From Larix kaempferi (lineage: Eukaryota > Streptophyta > Pinopsida > Pinales > Pinaceae): a stretch of 64,000 bases of DNA. The stretch spans positions 65,005,501 through 65,069,500 of the forward strand of contig BSBM01000361.1 in NCBI GenBank assembly GCA_027924585.1, given 5' to 3'. Below, in pieces: positions 12,801 through 23,900 of this stretch (positions are counted from its first letter, which is position 1; each line of letters opens with the position of its first letter). The notes below the pieces were generated by a model. It was not told where the DNA came from. It saw nothing but the letters and a program-made list of their open reading frames with translations, and searched no databases. Both the position numbers and the translations under genes were made by a program.

Positions 12801-13681
12801 TACAAAATGAATTACAACTTGTTCTAAAAAACTTCAAGTAAAATTAATCCCCCTTGCTCTACCGAAGTACTCCACCTTAAGTGGAAGAAAAGATACTCTT
12901 GGGGTTTGCATAGATTAATCATCCACTTACACCTCATAATAAAATATACCAACGCCCCAAACCCAGAGTATGCTCTTGGCCGCTGTAGCTTAGTCAGAAC
13001 AGCTGGTCAATCATAAACGGGTGCAAGGTACTTAGTTTTAATAGGACAATCCATTAGAATCGAATCCTAAGAACTCGGGAGGTTGCATGGAATGAATCCA
13101 CAGAGTCAGCAGGTTCTTAAGCCGTTTCATCCGCTCCTGGTTGGACACTTGGTAAGGTTGCTAGAGCACTCAGTTCAAAGGTTAGGTTTCTTTTGGGCCA
13201 AACCAAGAATTAACCCACTCCTTAACTACTCATTTAATAATCATAAAATAAACCAACTGAGACACTGCAATACTTTCACTTGAGACTACAGAAGCAACCC
13301 CACACAGCAACAATCACAAGCGTTCTACATTCTTGGCACTCGTCTATATTTGCTTATATTTTAAGTTCAATCATATATGTCGTGAATGCTTTCTATCTCA
13401 TGTGGTGTTGATCTTTCGACTTAGTTCATAAAGCAGTACTCAGTTATTATCATTTCATCATTTAATAAATTCCTAGATTAGACTTTTATTTCTGTTATAG
13501 ATTAAAAGCCTTAGTTTGACTTTTATAGGGACCACCCCCCTTGGCTTCGCTAGGAGTAAGCCTAGACGGAGGAGTCGAGTAATCAGGTGACAACACTTGA
13601 CTCTCACTTGCCCCCAAGGACACACCGAGCGGCTTGAAGGTTTCCTGCCGTGCCCCCCCAGGTGTGTATTAGGCGGCAACA
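9854..13681 (+). repeat. 5' LTR of Ty3/gypsy element A (3.8 kb)
   Basis: The LTR begins TGTTACCACCTGAG and ends AGGCGGCAACA. It is 3828 bases long, and a primer-binding site starts three bases after its end. The same LTR, 3871 bases long, occurs reversed at 49291-53161, which fixes both ends. It inserted into Copia-0. The last 150 bases are a conserved block shared with the other long LTRs in the window. Confidence 0.88.
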
Positions 13682-13684
13682 TTT

Positions 13685-13702
13685 TGGCGCCGTTGTCGGG
13701 GA
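13685..13702 (+). other. Gypsy A primer-binding site (tRNA-Asp type)
   Basis: TGGCGCCGTTGTCGGGGA matches, with one change, the complement of the 3' end of plant aspartate tRNA, the primer used by several plant gypsy lineages such as Athila. Confidence 0.8.
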
Positions 13703-13789
13703 TAAACCTTTTCTATTCCCGGGTCACGACCTTGTTTTCTTTTTGTTTTTTATTTTGTTTAATGTATCCTGTGAAAATTTGAAATTTAC

Positions 13790-15956
13790 TTGGTCCATCT
13801 GGCGACTCCACATTTAAATAATTCAACGAGATATTCAACAAGAAGAAATTCAGAAGGGTTATTCAATCTTATTCTTGAACCTGAAAAGGTTTATAGAAGA
13901 AGATTAAATAAACAAAACTCTCGAAGAATACTCGAACATCTTAGATTTGAGTCAATTTCAGATATTCACCATCTGTTTGAAGAGTCTAATCCAACAGAAG
14001 GCATGGGAGATTTTTTCAGCCCTCTAGACTTTATTGCAATCGTAGGGTACCCTCATGTCGTAACTGAGAAAGCAATTGAAAAATTGTTCATTTAAGGTAA
14101 ACAATGCCATAAGTGCTAAGGCACATTTGAAATATTTTTCACAATGTTATAATAAATGGTGCCTAAACGCTAAATATGAAGATGTGCAGATAAAGTTGTT
14201 TGCGCTATCCTTAGAAGAAGATGCCTTTGATTGGTTTTCAGACTTAGACGCCGACAGCTACAAAACTTTCAAAGAGTTCAAAAAGGGCTTCCTAAACAAA
14301 TGGGGGGATAAGAAAGAGGACAGATATCTGTTAGCATCCCTGAATAACATGAAGAAAAACGAAAATGAGACAATGGAAGAATTCAATAAGAGATTTAATA
14401 ACCTCATTTCCAGCCTTCATACCGAGATCAAGCCTCCAGATGGCTCGATCCTCATTCACTATATCGAGTCTTTCAATGGAGAGATGAGATATCAGCTTAG
14501 GGACAAAGAACCTGTCGATCTGAAGAGAGCCCAAGTGATAGCAGAGAAAATTGATAAAAATATGCAATCATCCGGAAAGTCAAATCTTCCAGGTTTCACC
14601 AGAGGGACTTCATCGAAACAATTTGACAACAAAGACAAGTCTTCATCAACAGATAATAAGGACCTAGCAAAAGATCCTTTGAGAGAGTTGACAGATGTGA
14701 TCAAGGCTATGGAAGCCAATCATGCTGCACAAATGAATTCCATGCAAAACAGACTTATTGCTATGGAAAGAAAAAAATCTCAAATGCCTTCCAATAGATA
14801 TCCTCCCAGACAAAACAATGAATGGAAGCTAAAGTATCCATCCAATAATCAAAGGATCCCTAGTCAACTTGAATCAGCTAACATGGTTATGGATGATGTG
14901 CCTCCCTTTTGTAGGGCTTGTAATGAATTCCATGATGAGACAACTTGTCCTAAGTTTAACTACATAAATGAACAAGGTCCTCCAGAAGTCAACAACTTTG
15001 TAGGGTATTCAAACCAACATGAGTATATCAACCATGTTGGTAAAACTCACACTTTGCCAAAGGATGTTTGGAAACAAGCTAAAGAAGTGGCACAAGAAAA
15101 GGACAATGTTACTAAAATTTATGGAGAGAAACCTACACCTGAAGAGATCAAAGAATTAACGAAGTTCAAAGGCTTCACCTATCAGCGAAGGAAGACCGCC
15201 ATCCCCATCAGATCAGATCTGCATATTCTTAAGGTAACTCATCTTCCTTCCCCAGAACTGAATATTGATGTTGTTAGCTGGCTAGCTGGTGCTAAAATGC
15301 TGGTTTCTATAACTGAAGTCATTAAAATGTCAGGTCAGAAGGATAGATTGATAAAGTCTTTAGAACCTAGTGGAAATATTGATGAAGCACCCACGAAAGT
15401 TATGTATGAAAAACCTAAGGAAAAGGTCCTAGAAAAGACTAAGGATAAAGTTCAGGAAAAACCAAAAGAGGTCATTTCTGAGAAACCTAAACAAGTCATT
15501 CCTGATATTCCTAAGAAAATCAATGAAGATCTTCCTATTATATTACATAGTATAGATCCTCGCAAGGAAGAGCATCCTCCTTTCTATGTATCCTTAGTTG
15601 TCAACAACATGTTGCTCCATAACTGCATGCTTGATTCAAGTGCCGCATCCAACGTCACAACTAAAAAAGTCATGGAACAATTGAACTTGAAAGTCACAAG
15701 ACCTTATCAGAATGTGTGTGCAATGGATTCTAGAGAGATTGATACCATGGGCATTATCATGAACTTACCTGTTAAGTTAGCTGCTTATCCTGATGTGAAT
15801 TTGACTATGGATGTAGTGGTGATCGATGTCCCTAACACTTGGGGCATGTTGCTATCTAGAAAATGGGTTGCTTCCCTTGGTGGTTGCATTCAGATGGATT
15901 GGACCTATGCCATGATTCCAACTAATGAAGATGCTCATGTTAGGTTGTATAGATAA
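13790..15956 (+). pseudogene. Gypsy A gag and protease
   Basis: The gag-protease part of a Ty3/gypsy element. An N-terminal gag piece (13790-14095) is joined by a frame change near 14080 to the long frame 14076-15956. The retrotransposon gag core lies around 14130-14550 (FDWFSDLDADS ... FKKGFLNKW). A Cys-His cluster, CRACNEFHDETTC, sits near 14910; it differs from the canonical CX2CX4HX4C by one residue. A lysine/glutamate-rich spacer precedes an aspartic protease near 15590-15900 (MLDSSAASNVT). In that site DSS replaces the usual D-S/T-G, so the protease is probably dead or diverged. The frame ends at TAA (15954-15956), where glutamine would fit the reading. Confidence 0.8.
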
Positions 15957-16721
15957 AAGGAAAGGAAATTCCACGTTGAAGACCCTAATGTGTTAGATAA
16001 TGAATATGTTCATGAGGCGGACAGTTCTGGTAATTATTCTATTTTTGCAAACACATTAGCCCCCATCAAAGAAAAGATAAAGGATGATAGAGAAAATGGA
16101 ATATGGAAGATGAGTTTTGACGGTGCATTTTCTAGATCAGGAAAGGGTGTGGGAATTGTTATTACTTCTCCATCTCAGCAAACTTTCAATTTTGCTTTCA
16201 GACTTGAGTTCGATGCTTCAAATAATGCTACAGAGTATGAAGCACTCTTGTAGGGCCTAGAAATAGCTAAAGACATGGGTATTAAAATTCTAACCAATAA
16301 ACGAGATTCAGACTTAGTTATTTGTCAAATCAAGAACATCTTTGCATGCAAGAGTCCAAGGCTAAAGAAGTATAGGAATGCATGTTGGGATACAATGGAA
16401 CTATTTGATGACCTAAACATCACGTCAGTACCTAGGGAAGAAAACAAGGAAGCAGATCAACTAGCGGTAGCAGCCTCAACCCTCCAGCCAACTGAAGAGT
16501 TAATCAAAGGCCATGGGAAATTTGAGATCAATTTCAGACCATCCATCCCGGATAATGTAGATCATTGGCAGGTATTCAAAGATGACAAGCAAATCCTTAG
16601 ATTCATACATAATGTCGAGGAGTTCACTGATTGTAAAATAGGCTATAAGGAAGAGAAGTATGATTATAAGGAAGAAGAAGATAACCCTAGGAATGCTATA
16701 CCCAAAAGCATAGTCGAATAG
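15957..16721 (+). pseudogene. RNase H domain of gypsy A, placed before RT
   Basis: A ribonuclease H domain follows the protease. It reads MSFDGAFSRSGKGVG (first aspartate near 16119), TEYEALL (glutamate), RDSDLVICQIKN (aspartate) and NKEADQLA (last aspartate), so all four acidic positions are present. Its sequence style is that of the extra, archaeal-like RNase H known in the Tat/Ogre branch of plant gypsy elements. It lies upstream of the reverse transcriptase, not after it. TAG codons at 16251-16253 and 16719-16721 interrupt it; the first falls exactly where family members have glutamine (EALLQGL). Confidence 0.75.
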
Positions 16722-16865
16722 GAGCACATCTTTGACAGACAGGATAGGCATAAGCCAGAAAAGGAAATATTAAAGGCTGGAAACCACATAGAGATCAACA
16801 TTGGGACTGAAACTGAACCAAAGCTAATCAAAATTGGTAAGGGTACAAGTGAAAAGGAAAGAAAT

Positions 16866-17318
16866 GACCTAATAAACCTAGTTCGGGAATATCGAGATGT
16901 TTTTTGCCTTTTCATATGATGAGCTCAAGTCATATCGGGAAGATGTTTTCCAGCATACTATCCCCTTGAAAGAGAATGCCAAACCTTTTCGTTAGAAGTT
17001 GAGACAAATGAATCCCAAGGTGGCCCCCATAGTTTTGAAGGAGCTTCAGAAGATGCTAGCAGCAGGAATCATAGCCCCAACTAGACATTCATCATGGTGT
17101 TCAAATCTAGTTGTTGTAAGAAAGAAAAATGGAAATCTGAGACTATGCATTGATTTTAGAAACCTAAATTGGGCATGGTTAAACGACAATTACCCTCTTC
17201 CCAATATGGAAACTTCAAAGGGTAACTGGTTCGAAAATGATGTTAATGTTGGATGGTTTTTCGGGCTATAATCAGGTTGTGGTCAACGAAGAGGACAGGC
17301 ATAAGACAACTTTCACAG
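16866..17318 (+). pseudogene. Gypsy A reverse transcriptase, N-terminal third only
   Basis: The start of a Ty3/gypsy reverse transcriptase. It reads through YRDVF, HTIPLKENAKPFR, the M-L-A-A-G-I-I-x-P-T segment, VVVRKKNGNLRLCIDFRNLN near 17110-17170, then MLDGFSGYNQV and HKTTF. A run of six T at 16899-16904 has one base too many and shifts the frame. A TAG at 16993-16995 replaces the glutamine of FRQKL. The sequence leaves the RT at about 17318, before the YVDD catalytic motif. RNase H after RT, integrase and the 3' LTR are absent. hAT sequence follows directly. Confidence 0.8.
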
Positions 17319-18132
17319 GTGACGTATATGATGGCAAGGACACCATGATTGAGAAGACTATGGAAATAATTTCACAGGAGTCTCCCCAGCTTTTGTTTGT
17401 TGATGTTGGTTTTGTTGTTTAGTGCAGAAAATCATGGTTGACAGGTGGAATGGGTTCAATACTCCCTTGCATACTTTAGCACATGCATTGAACCCTAGAT
17501 TTTATGATGAGGAGCTCATTGCTCAAAGCAATGGGAAGAGGAAGGCACCCCATCAAGATAGAGAGGTGGCTAATGGGGTGAAAAAGGCCCTTATGCGAGT
17601 ATTTCTAGCTCATCTACATACGGAGGTGAAGGAAGAATTTGCTAGTTTTGTTGCAGGATTAGATGATTATGGAGATATATTAGCTTTAGGGGAGTGAAGC
17701 ACCATGAATCTAGTTAGGTGGTGGATTTGTCATGGAGCAAATGGTGTACATTTGCAAAGCCTTGCCACTCGTGTTCTTTCACAGGTTGCAAGCTCTTCAT
17801 CAACAGAAAGGAATTGGAGCACATATGGCTTTATTCATTCTGTGAAGCGCAACATGTTGGGTTCATAGAAAGCTGAGGATCTTGTTTTTGTGCACTCCAA
17901 CCTTCGCCTTGCATCACGTAGGGTTCCATAATATAACAACGAGCCTTGTAAAGATTGGGATGTGGATCCAGAATCCCTTGACTTGGACCTCTCTCTTGCT
18001 GCCCTGAATATCGAGGAACCCAGAGGTGGAGCTGGCACTTCTTCCACTCAACACACTCAACAATCCATTGCTAGATGTGCTTCTTGTTCAGTTTTTGAGG
18101 AGGATTCTGAGGATGAGGATGTTGATTATTAG
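17319..18132 (+). pseudogene. hAT transposase C-terminal fragment (hAT-3)
   Basis: The C-terminal part of a hAT transposase, in the same frame as the preceding RT for about 100 bases. It then continues as IMVDRWNGFNTPLHTLAHALNPRF (from 17430) and EEFASFVAG. The dimerisation domain is WWICHGANGVHLQSLATRVLSQVASSSSTERNWSTY (17713-17826), then IHSVKRN. It ends acid-rich (FEEDSEDEDVDY) at TAG 18130-18132. Internal defects include a frame break at 17420, a stop near 17695, TAG at 17866-17868 where glutamine is expected, and TAA near 17930. The N-terminal zinc finger and catalytic core are missing. It differs clearly from hAT-1 and hAT-2. Confidence 0.8.
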
Positions 18133-18550
18133 TCCTTATTGTTCACTGGTTCAATATTTACTATTTACTACTTTCAGCATTGTACTTGTAGCCTCATAGA
18201 TGAAGGCTGATTTTGGATATTTATGTACTAGCCTCCTTTATCAAGGTTGATTTTGGATATATATGTACTAGCCTCATTTATCAAGGCTGTTTTTTGATAC
18301 TACTACTTGCATTATAGAGTCATTTATGAATAAAATGTGTGTTTATGAAATCATGAATAAATTGTGATGTTACATGTATGATTCACTGATTTGTAATATG
18401 TATTTGCAATTTTTTAAATGTCCTATATAAATTTATAATATATATATAATATTATAAATTTATAATATATATATATATATATCGCGTTTCCCCGTTTCCT
18501 AAATTTTAGGGGGTCATGTTTCCGACGTGTCCCTGTTTCCCTGTTTTGTG
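18133..18550 (+). other. hAT-3 3' flank with AT microsatellite
   Basis: Non-coding. It contains near-repeats of TTTTGGATATWTATGTACTAGCC at 18210-18270, an AT-dinucleotide tract at 18430-18482, and a G/C-rich end (TTTCCGACGTGTCCCTG) at 18519-18535 that may be the element's terminal region. No terminal inverted partner was found. Confidence 0.5.
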
Positions 18551-19679
18551 TAACTTAGGGTTAGGGTTTCAGATTTTAGGGTTTTTCAGAATCTCAGACA
18601 TGTACAAAACATAAATAAACCTAATTACAAAAAGAAATACAAAAATTAGATCTAAAAATAATATTTACAAGTGTACAAACTAGGGTTTTAGGTAGAAAAG
18701 ATAGACCAACTTAGGGTTTTAATGGATGTTACCCCAAACCCTAGCCTTAGAGGAAGGTGACCAACCTTCCTCTTGGAGGTGTTTCTCCTTGTCAACTAGG
18801 TTAGGGCATCTTGAAACAACCTCTAGGGTTTGTTTCAAGAGCCTAAACTAGGGCAAAGTTGGAGCTCCAAGGCTAAACTTTGTAAAAACCTCCTCTTGGG
18901 AGCGTTTTTACTATGTTAAAGGGATAGAGAAGTAGATAAAAGGCCTTATTCAAAAAGAATGCAGCCCTAGGGCTACCATTCAATCATTCAAGAAGCAAAA
19001 TTACCTACCATTCATCAATCAAGACTAAAAATTGAATAAACTTACTTGAGCATGAGTTCTTCTAACCATTCTAGCATCCACAAAGCATTAGCAAAGTAAA
19101 AGAACAACCAACATTCATCCACAAGAGCAAAGAGTCATCCCTCCAAGAGATACACATCACTTCATAAGGCTAATCTTGGGTAAAAAGGTAACATAATGAA
19201 TTTTGTCCCATAAGTTGTGATTTGAAAATGAAGTGAGGAGATGTTATTTATATGATCTCACACTCACTTTTAAAATAAAACTAGGCTGACATGCCTTTTA
19301 AATGTTAATTTGAAATTATAGCATGTGAACTTAAAATTATAACATAAAATAATATAAAATAATCAAATCTGTGGGTAACTTGGGGCATTTTCCCCAGAGT
19401 TTACCAACAAATGACTAAAATAGCTAAAAATGAGCAAAATACTCTGAAGTGAAGGCTGGAGTAGATAGGGGGGGGCGTCATGCCCATCTAACCCCAACAA
19501 TGCTGATAATCCCTCCACGTCCCCCCCTCATCAAGCAGTACAACCTGGGTGAGATGATGATGTCATCACTGGCATATTCTCAAGGAGATAGAGCACTAGG
19601 ATGCAGAGGGACCGAGAGGGTGCTTGAGGTGACCTGGAAGAGAGGCAAGAACCTCACAGCTGAAAGAAATGTCAGTGGA
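18551..19679. other. Unassigned sequence with a hairpin cluster
   Basis: No coding resemblance. Several AAACCCTAG/CTAGGGTTT motifs occur, and a cluster of perfect inverted repeats lies at 18750-18911. The stretch 19449-19679 is G-rich and open but matches nothing I know. The Copia-1 element inserted at 19680, so this stretch and 26352-26600 were once adjacent. Confidence 0.45.
18750..18911. repeat. Cluster of four inverted repeats
   Basis: Perfect stems: 18750-18758 with 18764-18772 (GAGGAAGGT/ACCTTCCTC); 18810-18819 with 18830-18839 (CTTGAAACAA/TTGTTTCAAG); 18854-18860 with 18876-18882, around the palindrome TTGGAGCTCCAA at 18859-18870; and 18882-18889 with 18904-18911 (GTAAAAAC/GTTTTTAC), with a further inner stem CTCC/GGAG. 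Confidence 0.8.
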
Positions 19680-20834
19680 TGTTAGTTTTTGTACCTAGGG
19701 AAGTGTTCTCCAAGTGACTTTTTTCCTAAGTCACTTAGAAGGGGGAAAAAGGTGCCCTCACATTAAAAGCTACTTAATGAGACTTTATAAAGTTAAAGTT
19801 ACTTTTTGATAAATTTAAGTGGGTGAGTGAAATTTATTTAAGTGATTTAAATAAATGTGATTTTTACTCTCATTGAATCTTAGCCATTGGATTGGATCTT
19901 TCTCCACCGTTGGATTAGATTCCCACTTAGGGTTTAGACAAAAAGGGTTGAGGGAGGCAAACCCATTCACTTTTCACATTTTTGAGAAGAGAGAAGAGCT
20001 GAAGAGAGAGCTAGGGCTTTGGCACGAATTCCAAGGAGCATTGAATGCAAGTTTCAGCTAGCACGTACTTCAAGGTATAGAGCTGAGCATTTATTGAACT
20101 GTACGGATTTGTAGACAATGATTATTTCTTCTTAATAGGCACACATCCTGAGGCAGCTATATTAACACAGAAATCGAGGTAATGTACAGCAATAGTTAAT
20201 GCTGTTCGTATAGCACAGAATTCGAGGCAATTGATTTGGCACACATCCTGAGGAGTGGCACACATCCCGAGGTCTGATAGTACAACAGTGATTATTGGCA
20301 CAAGTTTCGAGACATTCTGGGCACTTGTTTCGAGGTAAATTTGGGCACACATACCGAGACAGTTTGCACGTAGCTCGAGGAGGCACAGATTTCGAGACAG
20401 TACACTGCACAGTTTTCAAGGAGGACTGTACCGTACAGTCACTGTACTTTTAGCACAAAAATCGAGGTTGCAGTTTGGCACTGATTTCGAGATAGTTTGC
20501 TGAGTGAAATTTCATGGTGGAGATAAGTAAAATTTCTGCTGTAAATTTATGTACTGAGATTTATTGAAGAAATAAGAAACTCTCTCTCTCTTTAACTGGT
20601 TTTCCCTGTGGGGGTTTTTCTAGGGCTTGATTTTGGCTAAAAATTTCTGAGTCTATCATTTTCATGGTGTGAATGTTTAAATGTGTTTTTCAGTCTGTTA
20701 GTGCATTTTTACTGCGTGTTTAATTGTTATTGAAAATTTCATAAGTAGTTTTCAGTCAATGCATAACCGACTGGGAATGAAAACCACGAAATGTTGACAT
20801 AAACCAGCAAACAGTAAAGTGCAGAAAATCTTCA
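19680..20834 (+). repeat. Copia-1 5' LTR
   Basis: Starts TGTTAGTTTTTGTACC and ends AAAATCTTCA. It carries 13 copies of a 16-base motif at 20138-20492 and a CT run near 20580. Confidence 0.92.
20138..20492 (+). promoter_or_regulatory. Array of 13 GGCACANATTTCGAGR motifs in the LTR
   Basis: Variants of one 16-base motif recur, for example GGCACACATCCTGAGG (20138), AACACAGAAATCGAGG (20164), AGCACAGAATTCGAGG (20212), GGCACACATCCCGAGG (20257) and GGCACTGATTTCGAGA (20477). The GCAC and CGAG ends are the constant parts. The 3' LTR repeats the array with one extra unit near 25950-25985. Copia-3 LTRs carry the same motif. The array probably binds a protein, but that is inference. Confidence 0.75.
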
Positions 20835-20846
20835 TGGTATCAGAGC
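20835..20846 (+). other. Copia-1 primer-binding site
   Basis: TGGTATCAGAGC, immediately after the LTR's terminal CA, is the initiator tRNA-Met type. Confidence 0.9.
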
Positions 20847-20961
20847 AAGGGGGCAAAAAAACAGTGATAGTTTGCAGACACACTGAAATTTTCAGATCTC
20901 AGAAACTTCAGTATTTTTTATCTTCTGTTAGTGGGCAGCATTCTGTTGGGTTGGTGTTGAG

Positions 20962-23900
20962 ATGGCTACAGGTCTAAGGATTGAGGAAAGGCTGAATGGG
21001 ACAGAAAATTTTGTGCCTTGGAAGGCCAGAATTTTACTGATATTGGAGGAGAATGAACTATGGGTGGAGGTGGTGAGAAATACTACAGCTAACCCGATTA
21101 CCATTCCCAATGCCACTGATGCAACAACACTTTCAGCCTTCAACAAGAAGGACTGTAAGGCTAGGAGGATTATCCTTGACGCAGTAAAAGACCACATAAT
21201 CCCTCACATTTCCGGGAAGACCAGGGCACATGAGATGTGGAGTGCCTTGACCAGCTTGTATGAGAGTTCCAATGAGAACAGAAAGATGGTTCTCAAAGAG
21301 AAACTCAAGAGTATCAAGATGAATGGAGGAGAGGGAGTCACATCATACCTCACTAGGATTTCTGTAGTTCGGGATGAACTGGCAGCGGTTGGTGAAGTGG
21401 TATCTCCTACTGCGCTAGTACGTACAACAGTGAATGGGCTTCAAAGCCCTGGGGTGCATTTGTGCAGGCCATAGTGGGTAGAGAGAACCTACCGTCTTGG
21501 GAGAGACTGTGGGATGACTTTGTGTAGGAGGAGACCAGGAGAGGTCTCGTACAGGGCAGTTCATCACATGGTGGGGCAGATGAGGAGAACGTGGCTTTGA
21601 CAGCCAAGGGTAAGAAGAAGAAGGGTCCCAAGAAGAATGGGGCCAAGAGGCAGCAGCAGCAGCAACCGCAGGGTGGACAGAAGAAGGACTTGAGTAAAAT
21701 CAAGTGCTATTGTTGTCAGGCGTTTGGGCACTATGCATCACAGTGTCCAAGCAAGAAGAAGAAGAAGGGACAGGGACCGCATACAGCAGCCTCAGCAGAG
21801 GTTGATGATTTTGGTGACAGATTGAGAGAGAGAGAGTCTCCTTAGCCACCAGCACAGACATGGATATGGAGAGTGAGCATTCATTGTTGACAGGGCATCA
21901 GACAGGTCCATCCACCACTGGTACGTAGTACATTGACAGCGGAGCCTCGAGACACATGACAGGTACTCGGGAGTTGTTCTCCGAGCTATCACGGACAGCT
22001 AGAGAGGTGGAGGTGGTACTTGGTGACAACACCATTGTTAGAGCAGTGGGTCAGGGGACCATTACATTTGAGAGGGAGTCCATGAGTCCCATGACCTTGA
22101 GGGATGTGTTGTACGTCCCTGGGCTGAAAAAGAACCTTGTTTCAGTTTCCACTATTGAGGACAGGGGTCTTGGGGTGTGTTTCTTAGATGGGAGAGTGCA
22201 GGTGTTTCCCAAGACCATAGGTGTATCTACCCCCATGGATATTGGAGTTAGATGTGGACGACTGTACAAGTTATTATTTCAGCCGCAGCATGCTCTAACA
22301 CATAGCAGCAGCAACAGTGAGCTATGTGAGTTATGGCACAGGAGGATGGCCCATTTACATCACCCCGCTCTGAGATTGTTAAGGAGCATGGTCACAGGTT
22401 TACTTGAGTTCGACACTGAGCAGAGTGATGTGTGCAGAGGGTGTGCTTTGGGAAAGCACACCAAGACTGCTTTTCCTAGCAGTGACACGAGAGCAGCGAG
22501 AGTGCTTGACTTGATTCATTCTGACATTTGCGGTCCCATGTCTTCAGTATCTTTGACTGGTCACGAGTACTATATTAGCTTCATTGTCGACTACTCCAGG
22601 AAGACCTGGATCTACTTCTTGAGGAACAAGAAGTCCCCACTAGTGTTGAGTGTCTTCCAAGGGTTCAAAGCCCTTGTGGAGAAGCATACAGGGAGGAAGA
22701 TCAGGATGTTGAGATCAGACAATGGGGGTGAGTATACATCCAAGGAGTTCAATGCATTTTGCAGTCAGGAGGGTATACAGCGACAGTTGACAGTTCCCTA
22801 CACTCCTGAGCAGAATGGAGTAGCAGAGAGAAAGAACACGTCGATCGTTGGAGCAGCGAGAGCTATGCTTCATGATCAGGGGTTACCGTTCTTTCTATGG
22901 GCAGAGGCGTGCAACATTGTAGTGTGTCTGCAGAACAGGAGTCCTCACCGTGCTTTGGGGAGGATGACTCCAGAGGAGATGTATTCAGGCAAGAAGCCCG
23001 AGGTGAGCCATTTTCGGATATTTGGCTCTCTGACTTACTCTCACATCCCTTCTGAGAAGAGGACGAAGTTCGAGCCCACTGCAGAGAGAGGTATCTTTGT
23101 GGGTTACGATGAGACTTCGAAGGCATATCGACTTTACATTCCTGGCCAGAGGAGAGTTGTAGTGAGGCGGGAGGTGAAGTTTGATGAGGAGAGGGCCTTC
23201 AGGAAGTCGTGAGAGATGGAGCAAGGGGAGCCACCAGCTCCCACACCTCAGTTGATACAGGCTTCTTCGATACAGGTTTCAGGTTGGTAGGTTTCTGGGG
23301 TGACTGGATCACAGGGTACAGGCACAACTTCTACAGGATCAGTGGTTCAGTTTACAGGTACTTCAGGGACAGGCACAGGTTCAGGATCACAGGTTTCAGG
23401 CTCACAGGTTACAGGGTCCTTAGGGACTAGTTCATCAGCTACAGGTCCTCGGGGTATTAGACCTTCTGCTTCTGGCACTTCCTCAGATGAGGATACATCA
23501 GTTTGGGAGGAGCCTTCAAGGAAGAAGAAGCCTAAGTGGCTTTAAGACACCTTGAAGGAAGCAGAAGCATCTGGTAGACCTCAGGAGGCGATCAGATCAG
23601 TGGTTGAGCCAGATAGATATGGGATGGCCCTTGTTGCGAGTCTTCGTGACTCTGGGCCTTCTACCTTTGAGGAGGCTTCTCAGCATCAGGTATGGAGAGA
23701 TGCCATGATGGAAGAGTACCATTCCATCATGAAGAACGATGCTTGGGAGATTGTGTCGAGACCTGAGGGGAAGTCAATGGTGACTTCCAAGTGGCTATAC
23801 AAGATCAAGCATGCTGCAGATGGCAGTGTGGAGAAATTCAGGGCTCGGTTTGTGGCTAGGGGGTTCTCACAGGTTGAGGGAGTTGACTATGATGAGACAT

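Noticed and set aside
18430-18482. AT-dinucleotide tract as an origin or regulatory site
   Set aside because: An ordinary microsatellite at the end of a hAT remnant.
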